Part shown: positions 36,289-46,560 of the stretch, piece by piece
Position numbering within the stretch: the stretch's first letter is position 1
Layout: each line of letters starts with the position of its first letter
DNA from: Ctenosaura bakeri
Taxonomy: Eukaryota; Chordata; Lepidosauria; Squamata; Iguanidae
Direction of reading: 5' to 3'
Assembly (NCBI GenBank): GCA_948474755.1
Contig: CAOLHI010000562.1
Span: 248,001 to 312,000 of the forward strand
Length of the DNA: 64,000 bases
The notes under the pieces: model-generated
Database searches by the model: none
Told to the model about the DNA's origin: nothing
Seen by the model: only the letters and a program-made list of their open reading frames with translations
Translations under genes and position numbers: made by a program

Positions 36289-36744
36289 GCCCTTTTCCAC
36301 ACCGGGCGAGGGAATCACCCCACGCCACTACTCACCAGAACTTTCGGCTCCCTGGTCCGGTCCACAGCACTCCGGAGCAATGTGTGCTCGTCAATACACA
36401 CTGCTCCGGCGTCCCAAATGGCGACTTCCAGTTGGTCGAGGGTCTTGACCAACCGCTGAAGCTTGCCAGCCTAAAGCCCGCCCCCGGGCAGATCGCAGGC
36501 TTGGATTGGTGCGAACCTGTGAATCTGCATAAGGGAGCAGGCTCATAGTGGCGCGCTGCGTGCTTTTGAAAGACCGGAAAAATCAGGTCTTTCAAAAGTA
36601 TGCTGGAGGACCACCTGGGGTCGTTCCAGACCGGACTGAGGTATGGATCCACCTTAAATAGGTCCGACCCAGTCCGATCCAAGGTGCAGACCTCCTCCTT
36701 GGAGGACGGACTGCATTGTTTCAAAAACCCCATGTGGAAAAGGC
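36289..36744 (+). mobile_element. Inverted-repeat DNA element, GCCCTTT ends, hairpin-rich variant
   Basis: The 456-bp element has ends GCCCTTTTCCACACC and CATGTGGAAAAGGC, flanked by CTAG on both sides. The body is unlike the other copies but also has hairpins: CCGGAGCAATGTGTG / CACACTGCTCCGG (about 36,371-36,408) and CTTTTGAAAGACC / GGTCTTTCAAAAG (about 36,563-36,598, exact 13-bp arms). No transposase is encoded. Confidence 0.6.
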
Positions 36745-37395
36745 CTAGGAGAAGAAATATAACCAGAAAATATAGTTTGTGTTTTACCTCTGCTATAGTT
36801 GTCCCCTAGTTTCTTAGAAGAGATAATCTTTTTCTTTCTGGCTGCCACTTGCTTTTGTCTCCTCATCTTCACTTCATCTGGACACTATAGTGGTTTTAGT
36901 GAGTCTGGAATTCCATTACACTGGACAGATTCTTGTGAATAAAGTTACCAGCAACAATGTTGGCATATATTACCTTCAAGGACAGAGAAAGAAAGGAAAC
37001 AAAAAGCACACACACATAGAAATCCCCCATACCTTTCCTTGATTCTATGCTGAAACATTTCCTGTATTATTTTATTTTAAATAAGTAATACAGGAAAAAA
37101 TGGGTTCCTAGTAATTCTTCTTGTATGCATACCCTTCTGACTGCTTAACCCATTACCTTCTAGGGAATATTCAGCATTCAGTTTTACAAGTTACATGGTG
37201 CATTCTCAGCCTGGAAGCAAGCCAGCTCCACACCATCTGCCTCTTCAAGCTGCTGCCATGATATGTATGCATGTATGACTTGGTTAGCCATACAGAAAAC
37301 AAGTGGTGGATGCACATGGCACAGACGGCATGTAGTCTTCATTTGCATATTGAATAGAGCTGAATCGCATGTTTTCATAGACTGTTAGCTCATTT
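36745..37395. other. No gene seen
   Basis: Unassigned A/T-rich DNA with short frames only. Confidence 0.4.
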
Positions 37396-37545
37396 TTTGT
37401 TGTTGCCATGGGCCTTCAAGTCATTTTTTATTTATGGCAGCCGTAAGGTGAATTTATCACAGAGTTTTCTTGAGAAGATTTGCTCAAAAGGCACTTGCCA
37501 TTGCTTTTATGGACTGAAATCACTACTGGACTGTGGCATAGCAGT
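37396..37545 (-). mobile_element. SINE fragment with Bov-B-like tail (Sauria-type)
   Basis: CCTTCAAGTCATTTTTTATT, TATGGCAGCCGTAAGG and GTTTTCTTGAGAAGATTTGC are the reverse of the tail and body of a Sauria-type SINE. The fragment at 10,987 ends in the same motif. The 120-codon frame over it is not a gene. Confidence 0.6.
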
Positions 37546-38689
37546 TTCTACTGGCTGGGAAAGCAAAGGGAAGCCCAAAAGTTCCCCTGCTGCCACTTGC
37601 TGGTTGGAGTTCTTATTGCAACGCTTCTGCTGCTCTTCTTCCCTGCATCTTTCAAATCCTGCAGTTAGCCCTCCTCCAGTTAGCCTGATGGTTAGAGGGC
37701 TTTTTATATCAATACAGTCCAGATGCTACTTCTGGACCTACTATAAGGTAGAGCTATAAAAACCTATAAAGGTCTCAAACTATACCCCTTTTAGAAGTAT
37801 GCATGGGAACGCTATGCGTTAAATGCATCCTGGGATTCATGGTGAACAAAGAGAAAGACTTACCTGGACCATTGTAGCCAATCATAAGCCCCACTGAGTG
37901 CAGTGGCCATTTTTGTAGTCCTTTGCAAGTTATATAAAGGTTTTATTTGAAGCATTTGGCTTTGTGGCATTGATTTTGCACCATCTCTGTGGTCACACAG
38001 GATACTCTGCCCAATCCTGGGTAGTGTTGATAAGGCAGCCATTTTGTTTTGGAATATATTGTTGGTGGCCATTTTACTGAGCTGTCATTACTTGTTTGGT
38101 CAGTGGTGGTTAGCATACAGTGCTCTGGTTTCTCCATCATTATAGTGGTTTGTTGTTTCTTCTTGCATGATGTCAATTTTTGGTTGCAGATTGTCCTGAA
38201 ACCTCACCTTCCCATCCCTAATTTTGTACTGGGTGAATGTTTAAGAGGACACTTCAGACTGGCAGTATCCTGACATACAGTCCCCATTTTACTTGTTGTG
38301 TGGTCTTAATTTTTTTGAAAAGAAGTTGCTGGCATAATAGGGTTGCCAGTGGTTGATTACAATTCCTAAGTGATAGGGTTGTTGTTTTTTCCTGTAAGTC
38401 TTCCCACTCACCCCTTTTTTTGATGGTTTCTGTCTGGCTTTTTGTCTCCATGTGTTTTGGTCTCAGTTGGGGCTTTGGAGAGAGATTGGTTTCTGTTGGG
38501 TATCCCTGGTATGTGTTAGAGCTCATTAGGTTGTGGTGCCAGGACTATTTCTCGGTTTTGGGTTAGCTGCCAGTTGAGTTTAATTGTTTTGGCCTTGGTG
38601 CCTTGTGGTTGCTTTTAGGAAAGGTTTGGGTGCTTCTAAGGGGAAGGGACCAGCAAAAAAGCAACCTGCTATGCACCCTCCCTCTGTTA
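37546..38689. other. No gene seen
   Basis: Unassigned. G/T-rich stretches at 38,340-38,640 give no domain in any frame. Confidence 0.35.
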
Positions 38690-41020
38690 GCCCTCCTTCC
38701 TCAGAGATAATGAGGGTGAGCTGGCAGAGAGGGCTGCTATTTTAGCTAAGTTAGAAGAACTGGAAAAGAAAACGGCAGCCTAAAAGGGTTCTGGGAAGCC
38801 TAACAGAAACAACTTTAATGTTATGGTACCCCTTGCTTAGATGCCCTCAGCAAAAGACTCTGCACGAGGGTGGGGAAGAGGTCACACCAGTGGACACTGA
38901 GCAGGGTGCTTCAGTGGTTGTATCGAAGAATCCTACCTCTGTTCAGTTTTCAAGGTGAGTCTAGATTTTTAATGCCATGCCAGCCTCACATTCCCAGGAG
39001 ACACTGGTATCAACATTGCCTGGGGGAGAGGTTATCCTCACCTCCTCCCACCTGTGCCAGGAGGTAGTGAGGGTATTGGTCAGGGTGGTATTGGTCACTC
39101 CACTGCAGCATCAGAGGCTTCTAAAGAAATTGCTGCTCATCTTAGGAATATGCAGATATATTTTTACTGCCAATTCAGCCAGGTGGGTTTCCCATTGGGT
39201 GGGGGACAGCAGTTACCACCTTCCTTGCTCCAATAACAAGGCCTCTCTCACAGTGGCCTGCTGCCTCCTCATTAGATTCACAGCTGTCTTCCATCATTTG
39301 GCCTTGCCCTGTGGATTATAGCACCATCCCTTTTGTTGACATCAACATGGACTTAGGTGATCATTTGGCTAAGGGGACAATCGATAAGATTTTAAAGGGT
39401 GAGAGGTTGAGAAAAAAAATTGGGAAGTGCTGGATGAGACAGAAAAAGAGAAAATTAGGAAGCAGAAGGTGGAGAGGAATTGGCAGAATTAGTTGTTGGG
39501 CTTTGTCATTTATGCAGGTGTCATAGCTAGGACTCAGCCTTGGGGGTGTGCTTGCTCAGAAGGTATATGGATATTATTCACAGAGCATATTTGGATTTCT
39601 CTGGCTCCGCATAGTTGGGGGTACAATGCAGTCTTTAGGATGGAAGTGGCCATGATTCCCATTTTGAGATGGGATCATGTTCACTCACAGCACTACATAC
39701 ACCTGATGATGATAGTGTGCCCCATCCAGAGTGAACACTTTCACAGCAGTCATTTGGTGCAGAAGCCACAGGTTTCTGGGTTATCTAAGGGCCAAGGTGC
39801 TTCTTTTGGGCAAAGTAAATTGTTCTGGGATTTCGGGATGCAGGGTTTCTGTAATAACTACCTCTGTAGGTTCAAGCATGTTTGCTCTATTTTGGCAAGG
39901 CCACATTTCTTTCAGAATTGCCCCCAGGGCAAAAGTACTACTGGTGCTAAGGAAAACAGGGAGGAAAAAGAGGGCAGGAGGCTCTGCAACTCCTTTAAAA
40001 GGCGCCCAGCCCAACTGATGTAGATAGGCTGGATTTTCTTTTGCATTTGTACCCTAATCATGAGGTGGCACACTACTTGAATGCTGGCTTTTGGAAGAGT
40101 TTTTTTGGATTCCATTTGAGAGACTGCAAAAGCCCTATTTTGCTAGGAACCTTAAGTATTTAGGGATTTGGAACAGATTGTTAGGAATAAGATTGCTAAG
40201 GAAGTTGCTGGAGGCCAGGTTGTTGGCCCTTCCCACATCCTCCAGTGCAGAATTTAAGGGTGTCCATATTGGGTGTAGTCCCCAAAAAAGCACTTGGTGA
40301 ATATAGGCTTATTTATCATTTATCTTACCCCAAAGAGGATTCTGTAAATGTTACTATTCCTCCTGAGTTGTGTACAGTTAGGTATACTTCCTTTGATATT
40401 GCTATAGCAGTGGTATGTAGGAATGGAATAGGGGTTGAACTGGTGAAATGCAACACAAAACCAGCCTTTTGCCTCCTCCCTGTGCACCCCCAGGATTGTG
40501 AATTGCTAAGGTTCTGTTTTGAGGGGAAGTATTATATGGACTGGACATTGCTGATGGGGCACTCTCTGTCCCTTTCCGCAACTCACCTATTTTCAGCGCT
40601 GGGGTGCGGTGCTCGTGTCTTCAGCTGCACACAAGCTTCCCGCTCACACGAGAGCCCCACCTCTTCCTTTCGCAGGAAGCGCGACTGGCCCAGCTCCTGA
40701 GGCTCCACACACAAGGTAAGTGCGCGCGGGGCCCCGGAGTGATGCATGACTGCACAGCATTTTCGGCTCCAAGCCAAAAATGAAAAAATGCGTGAGCGGT
40801 CCCTGCAAGGCCCTGGAACATCATGCACATTTGAGTGCATCATGTGGACCACTCCTCACATGTGCTCAAGGGGCCCTTTTTCATCAAAAATGCCGTGCGA
40901 AAAGGGCCTCTGACATGCTTTGCCTTAGAAAAGTTTAGCACTTTTTTGGAGTGGGCTCTGAAGTTTCAGTCAGGTTTTATGGGGGTTGTTCACTACCTGT
41001 ACGATTTTTTTTTAATTGAC
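38690..41020 (+). mobile_element. Second DIRS/Ngaro-like element: gag-like and RT parts
   Basis: A broken + strand translation gives a gag-like region ending in a Cys-rich block (FCNNYLCRFKHVC, then ARPHFFQNCPQGKS at about 39,850-39,935; spacing like C-x4-C-x5-C..H). RT follows: NLRVSILGVVPKKALGEYRL (40,247-40,306), YHLSYPKEDSVNV, FCLLPVHPQDCELLRFCFEG and MGHSLS (to 40,568). After a DNA element at 40,569-40,907 the RT goes on with CFALEKFSTFLEWALKFQSG and HYLYDFF (about 40,918-41,008). The catalytic box reads YLYD instead of YLDD. The RT type resembles those I know from DIRS/Ngaro elements, but I did not find its recombinase. Confidence 0.55.
40569..40907 (+). mobile_element. Inverted-repeat DNA element, GCCCTTT family, copy 3
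   Basis: The 339-bp element has ends TCCCTTTCCGCAAC and GTGCGAAAAGGGC. It is flanked by CTCTG on both sides (40,564-40,568 and 40,908-40,912), an exact 5-bp duplication. It splits an RT frame, and the flanking codons rejoin when one CTCTG is removed. Inner hairpin CATTTTCGGCT/AGCCAAAAATG (about 40,758-40,782). Terminal hairpin with GGCCCTTTTTCATC (about 40,872). Confidence 0.8.
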
Positions 41021-42632
41021 AGGGTGAAGAAACAGGCCTTTGATTCACTTACAGACTACATAAAGAGAAGAAAAAAAGACTGATTTTAGAACTTAAAGAT
41101 GGTGAGTGGAGAGTCACAAATGAAAAGAAGATTCAAAAGTTATTTCATAATTATTTTATTCATCTATATCAAACACAACCCATTACAAGTTGTTACCCTG
41201 ATTTCTGGGGGTCCTGGGAGGGACACCTAAGCGCACTCCAAATATTACTAAGTTGGGGAATTAGCAGGGAGCACAAGCTAGCAATACGAGAGGCAGGATA
41301 ACGTAGTGAGATCTTTAACCCTATGTTTATGGGGTCGGGCCACAACAAGAATTAGGCAAGTTGTTCAATTAAAAGATTTTATTAAACTTTCCTTAATTAA
41401 ACAAACAACGACACACGCACTCACGCACTCATCCAAGAACTATGGAAGCAGAAAGTGAGGAAAACTCATAGGGGTTTTCAGAGGATTTCTGGGGTGATAC
41501 TTCACCTGATCCTGCAATCCGGTAAGAGAGAAGATAGAGATCGAGGCTTGGGTTTGTGGTTTCCCAGCATGTGGAGGCTGAGGGGAGGCTCGCTGAACAG
41601 AGCGGCAGCAGTTTGGGATGCAAGGCACGAGTATTCTGACAAGGAGCTCAAACTCGGGGTTTTTTATAGGGAAGATTGTACCTAGAGGCTAGCCCTCTCC
41701 CGAGGAGAACAATAGGGTTTTCAGTGGAGACAAAGCCTCCGAAAGGTCAAAATTAGAATTGATGAGATTTGACCAGCACTGCCAATTGTTAGAACAGTAT
41801 GTAGATGAGGAGCACTTAGTGTTTGTATAGAGCAAGCAGTTCGGGGCTCAGAGCCCTTGTATTTGCTTAATGGTCGGCTGTGTCTGGAGGGCACTACCAG
41901 CTGTGTGACAGATAGTTGTTTACTGGTCTAGACCTAGCATGCATAACTAAGGCCATGCAGCCGTGCCTGCCTACACAGGCTTTCCGTGACCCGATCAGAC
42001 ACGTGGAGTTCATTTTATGGAGTGCCACGTGGAAATATTAACCATAACCAATATGAAATTGCAGACCTTGGGCTGGGACCAGATAACCGCAGTAACAAAG
42101 TGATAGCATGGAAGATTATCTAAGACTCCAGTGTCCCCCTGAAATTCAGTTAGGACATTGAGATTTACTGAATAAACCAATCTCAATAACAGAAATGCAT
42201 GAAGCTATTGAAAAAAATTAAATTACAGAAAGCACCAGGTCCAGACAGTTTTACAGTAAATTATTACAAATGTTTCAAAAATATGCTATTGAAACCAGTG
42301 CAAAGAATGATGAATGATATATCACAGATGATTCTGAATCCTGATAGTAGGAAAGAGGACAACATTGTTTTAATTCTGAAAGAAGATTCTGACTTTCTTG
42401 TAAAAATTATAGAGCTATTTCCCTCTCCAAAGAAGATAGTAAGATCTTCACACTAATATTGGCTGAATGACTTAAAAAAGATTTTACCAAATTATATTCA
42501 TGATGACCTTCTTACCTGGAAGACAAATGTGTGACAATATAAGGACGTTTTTGAACATTATGAAATTTGAGGCATTTAGGAGGACATATGGGCTTAAGGC
42601 TATTTGGCTTAAGCATGTGGCTTTGGTTTGAG
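41021..42632 (+). mobile_element. L1 LINE, ORF2 RT region, carrying solo LTR F
   Basis: Before the LTR, a + frame reads RVKKQAFDSLTDYIKRRKKD and LFHNYFIHLYQTQP, the linker region ahead of the L1 RT. After the LTR, the frame at 42,199-42,456 has KLQKAPGPDSFTVNYYKCF, and 42,460-42,590 has LKKILPNYIHDD-like and DNI-like RT blocks with stops. The L1 ends abruptly at the ERV 5' LTR. The missing RT core does not reappear beside the ERV. Confidence 0.82.
41191..42097 (-). mobile_element. Solo LTR F
   Basis: The 907-bp copy runs from TGTTACCCTGATTTCTGGGG to ACCGCAGTAACA. It is flanked by AAGT on both sides (41,187-41,190 and 42,098-42,101), an exact 4-bp duplication. L1 ORF2 reads through when LTR and one AAGT are taken out. 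Sense strand minus, with the complement of a TATA box near 41,660. Confidence 0.9.
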
Positions 42633-43035
42633 TGTAGTAGCTTTGTTCATAAAATAGAATTTTAGAAATGTCTAAGCAATGAAGAGACAGCTTAAAGTGG
42701 GTGAAATGTCAAGGAATTGCAGTTTACTGTGTTAGTTGGAGATAAGCGAAGTTTCCTGCAACTGGGAACGAAGGTTAGGACATGCAGAGTACCAGAGTGT
42801 GACTTTCTGGAATGTCAACAGAACCTTGTAAGGGAGAAGTTGGAAATGTGTGAAATTGCAAGTTTGGGGAAGGAGGGCTAAAGGGAAATGAAACTTATAT
42901 GCTGCACCTATAAAGTGACTGTGTTAACCAATTTCTGGACTTTTGGCTTTTTGGGGAGACCCGGCCTTAGCCCGCGCGTTAATAAATTCTCTTTTTCCTA
43001 CACTGTGGTCTCCTTGTCTCTCTGCTCCTACAACA
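42633..43035 (+). repeat. ERV 5' LTR
   Basis: The 403-bp LTR starts TGTAGTAGCTTTG and ends CTCCTACAACA. AATAAA at about 42,981 (in GTTAATAAATTCTC) is the polyadenylation signal. A TATA-like CTATAAAG lies at about 42,908. The first 214 bp align with the 3' LTR at 49,158 with only a handful of differences (for example AAAATAG/AAAGTAG, CTGCAAC/CTGCTAC, GGACATG/GGACGTG). Confidence 0.92.
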
Positions 43036-43037
43036 TA

Positions 43038-43055
43038 TGGTGCCGTGACTCGGAT
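43038..43055 (+). promoter_or_regulatory. Primer-binding site for tRNA-His
   Basis: TGGTGCCGTGACTCGGAT starts 2 bp after the LTR. It is complementary to all 18 3'-terminal bases of vertebrate tRNA-His(GUG) as I recall it, including CCA. This is the primer used by ERV-H-like class I elements. Confidence 0.88.
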
Positions 43056-43742
43056 CTGCAGGTCATAGAGATAACGAGGTGGTTTTTGCCTGCTCTTGAA
43101 TCACCTTGCCGGGAGGGGGGCTCAGCACACGGTCCCTTTCTGGGCGCCACCGGCTGCTTCTGCCGGGAGGAAGTGGAGCCTGTGCTGCACAGCACCCAAA
43201 CAGCAAGCGTGAAACCGAGGGAACCTTTTAAAGCAGAGTACGGAAACTGAGCCGTGCCTCCATTGAAACTTTCATCTGTATTTGGTTCAAGTCCAACAGT
43301 TCAAGTTGGTTCAAGTCCTACAGTCAACGGAGAATTGGTTTGTGTGTGTAGCTGTGCCATCAAAAGACCTAGGCAAGTAAATACTGGTTATAGTCCAGCC
43401 CTAGTTTAGGTCTAGGGAACATCCCACCCGCTTCTAGGGTGGAAGGGGAACCTGATCACTTCCCAAGCAGTCACTATTACCCAGCTGTAAAAGCGCTGGG
43501 GAAACTGTTCTGCTTTTGTGTGGAATGGGACGCCGGGAGGCAGGGACTGTGTGAGTGAATGTGTGAAAGTTGTTATTGAATGGTCACTGCGGTTTTGGCT
43601 ACTGACCATGATCGTCCGGGGGTACCAGCCAGTGACAAAGAGCGTGGTGTTCAATTCCTTTTGTGTTGGCTAGTGGGACCCTTTCACCCACTAGCCACCC
43701 CTTTTCCCTTTTTGTGTCTGTCTTGATTTTAGGTGGGAGGAC

Positions 43743-43930
43743 ATGGGAGGTGGCGGAAGCAAGAATCGTACACCCTTGCAATGTATGTTAAAGAATTTCA
43801 AGAAGGGTTTTAGTGGAGACTATGGAGACTCCCCCAAGAATCCTCAACGGTTGCGTACTCTTTGTGAAATAGAATGGCCCGCATTTAATGTGGGGTGGCC
43901 CAGTGAGGGATCACTAGAATCTGAGAAGAT
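43743..43930 (+). pseudogene. ERV gag, matrix (MA) N-terminus only
   Basis: The frame starts MGGGGSKNRTPL, with glycine at position 2 for myristoylation. It continues with FSGDYG and RLRTLCEIEWPAFNVGWP, the conserved MA block of gammaretroviruses. It stops where a CR1 fragment is inserted. Capsid and nucleocapsid are not found on the other side, so about 1.3 kb of gag is missing. In an intact virus this part directs Gag to the plasma membrane. Confidence 0.88.
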
Positions 43931-44222
43931 CATAGAATCATAGAATCATAGAAATGTAGAGTTGGAAGAGACCACACGGGCCATCCAGTCCAACTCCCTG
44001 TCATGCAGGAACACCCTCAAAGCACTCCCGACAGATGGTCATCAAGCCTCTGCTTAAAAACCTCCAAGGTAGGAGACTCCACTACTCTCCGAGGCAGCAG
44101 ATTCCACTGCCGGACAGCCCTGACTGTCAGGAAGTTCTTCCTGAGGTTCAGGTGGAATCTCCTTTCCTGCAGCTTGAATCCATTGCTCCTTGTCCTGGTT
44201 TCTGGTCGGGTTTATGCAGTGT
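43931..44222 (-). mobile_element. CR1 LINE 3' end inside the ERV
   Basis: Begins TCATAGAATCATAGAATC and continues with GAGTTGGAAGAGACCACACG, TCCAACTCCCTGTCATGCAG and GGAAGTTCTTCCTGAGGTTC, all CR1 3' region in reverse. It lies between gag MA and protease, so it is younger than the ERV. The loss of gag CA/NC probably came with it or followed it. Confidence 0.92.
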
Positions 44223-44228
44223 TATGAT

Positions 44229-44660
44229 GAAAATCAGTTTATGGGGATGGCGGAACTCCTCAAGTGAGACAGACCGGGTCCCCTAACTCTCGGCCCTGGG
44301 GAGCCCATGGTCACCGCCACTGTGGGGGGCCGTAATGTAGATTTCATGATAGATACTGGAGCAGCCACGTCAGTAGTTACCTATCCGGTTGCCCCGCTTA
44401 CTCAACAAAAGGTGCGGATGGTGGGAGCCACAGGAGCAGTGGAAGAAAGACCCCTACTGAAACAACGGACTTGCCAATTGGGATCGCACCTTGTTCAACA
44501 TCGGTTTCTTTATTTACCGGATTGTCCAGTGCCTCTCCTCGGGAGGGATTTGTTATCCAAGTTGAGAGCCCAGATGTCATTTGAGGATGATGGGGCTATG
44601 GATGTGTTCTTCCGAGGACCAAAGGAGGTGAAGCTCCTAACCCTCTCATACCCACAGGAG
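44229..44660 (+). pseudogene. ERV protease
   Basis: The frame has MVTATVGGRNVDFMIDTGAA with the aspartic-protease DTG at about 44,352-44,360, then LLGRDLLSKLRAQMSF at about 44,535-44,580. Both are standard retropepsin features: active site, and the GRDLL region near the end. The N-terminal junction with NC is lost. The frame is open through this domain and passes into RT. Confidence 0.85.
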
Positions 44661-45800
44661 GAGGAATGGAGGCTGCACTGGACACTCCCGGTCTTGGATG
44701 AAGAGCCGTGGCAACTTGTTAATGTACCAGGAGTTTGGGCTGAGGATAACCCCCCTGGAATGGCGAGATTTATACTGCCAGTGGTAGTTGAACTGATACC
44801 AGGGGCAACACCTGTGCATGTGAAGCAGTATCCACTATCAGGGCAGGCGATGCAGGGGATTCAGAAACATCTAGATCGCCCGCTGCAATATAAAATCCTT
44901 AGGGAATGTCAGTCACCATGGAACACTCCCCTACTCCCTGTAAAGAAACCTGGAATGGAAGACTACAAGATTTGCGCTTAGTGAATCAAGCAACTGTGAC
45001 CATACATCCAGTAGTTCCAAACCCATATGTACTGTTAAGATTGATACCCACTGCGGCCACTCACTTCACCATATTAGATTTGAAGGATGCCTTCTTCTGC
45101 ATCGGATTGGCTCTTAAGAGTTAAACAATTTTTGCTTTCCAGTGGAAGGATAAGGTAACAGGCAGAAAAATGCAACTAATCTGGACGAGATTGGTCCAAG
45201 GCTTCAAGAACTCACCTAGCATTTTTGGTACCACCCTCAGTCAGGATCTCTGGGATTTCCATTCAGAACCAGGGAAAAGGGTCTTATTGCAATATGTGGA
45301 TGATTTGCTGCTCGCTGCTCCATCAGAAGCTGAATGCTGGCAAGGTACACAGGAGCTTTTACAGCTCCTGTGGGAGCGCGGATATAAGGTCTCCCGGAAA
45401 AAGGCTCAGCTATGCAAGACACAAGTTCGGTACTTGAGATTTATAGTATCACAAGGACAATGAGAGTTGGGTCCAGAGAGAAAGGAAACAGTGTGTGCAC
45501 TCCCAGAACCAGCCAACCGGAGGCAAGTGCAAGAGTTCCTTGGAGCTGCTGGGTTTTGTAGAATCTGGATCCCAAACTTTGCAGTTTTGAGTAAACCACT
45601 ATACGAAGCAACCAGAGGTTCAGAGAAGGACCCATTTCAGTGGAGTAAAGTGCAAAAGGAGGCTTTTATGAATATCAAGAAGGTACTGCTCCAGTCGCCT
45701 GCCTTAGGGCTCCCAGATGTAACTAAACCATTTTTACTGTATGTACATGAGAGACAGAACATTTGTCTAAGCAACTGGATCCGGTGGCAAAAGGATGGCC
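44661..45800 (+). pseudogene. ERV reverse transcriptase
   Basis: RT starts in the protease frame (PVVVELIPGATPVHVKQYPL at about 44,782). A frameshift near 44,930-44,980 moves it to another frame with LRLVNQATVTIHPVVPNPY and ILDLKDAFF. A stop lies at 45,122-45,124. The catalytic box LLQYVDDLLLAA is intact at about 45,285-45,320. A second stop is at 45,461-45,463, in a place where CGA to TGA is the simplest change. Thumb/connection sequence with QEFLGAAGFCRIWIPNFA follows to 45,811. The order and YVDD box are gammaretroviral. Confidence 0.9.
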
Positions 45801-46560
45801 AGCCTGCCTAAAAGCTATCGCAGCGACAGCCCTCTTGGTCAAGGAGGCAGACAAGCTATCCATGGGACAGGAATTAGTGGTGCGAGTTCCACATGCAGTG
45901 TTAACTTTAATGGAGTATAAAGGGAATTATTGGTTTACCAATGAGCGAATGACAAAGTATCAAGCAATGCTTTGTGAGAACCCTCGTGTCAAATTAGAAG
46001 TATCTCCCAGTTTGAATCCTGCCACCTTGTTACCAGTTGAGACTGGTGACTCTCCAGAACACAACTGCATTGCTACCATGGATGAGGTTTATTCCAGCCG
46101 ACCCGATCTGCGAGATGTAACTTACTTCACTGATGGAAGCAGTTTTGTCAGGGAAGGAAGGCGATATGCCGCGTACGCAATAGTTTTGAGGCATGTCCTT
46201 TGCCGGCCGGGACATCAGCCCAAAAAGCGGAACTGGTGGCTCTCATTCGTGCCCTTACCCTTGCAGCGGGACTTATAGTAAACATTTACACAGACTCAAG
46301 GTATGCCTTCACCACTCTTCATGTTCATGGAGCCTTGTATCGTGAGAAAGTGTTAATAAATTCCAAGGGACAGGGTATCAAAAATGCCATGGAAATCTTA
46401 GATCTCTTGGAAGCGGTGTGGTATCCAAAGAAGGTGGCTGTGATGCATTGTAAAGGACACCAAAAAGGGGAGAACGATGTTGCAAAAGGAAACAGATGGG
46501 CTGATCAAGTAGCAAAAGCTGCCGCTCTGAATGCTGGGCCAGGTACTGAAATATTGGCCC
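45801..46560 (+). pseudogene. ERV RNase H
   Basis: A frameshift near 45,760 puts the tether in a new frame. The RNase H start is VTYFTDGSSFVREGRRYAAY (about 46,119-46,178), with the catalytic Asp in FTDGSS. Another frameshift near 46,200 leads to the frame with TSAQKAELVALIRAL (catalytic Glu), NIYTDSRYAFTTLHVHG (catalytic Asp) and HCKGHQKG. All main active-site blocks are visible but spread over two frames. Confidence 0.88.

Noticed and set aside
37397..37759. 120-codon open frame
   Set aside because: It covers a reversed SINE fragment and has no domain.
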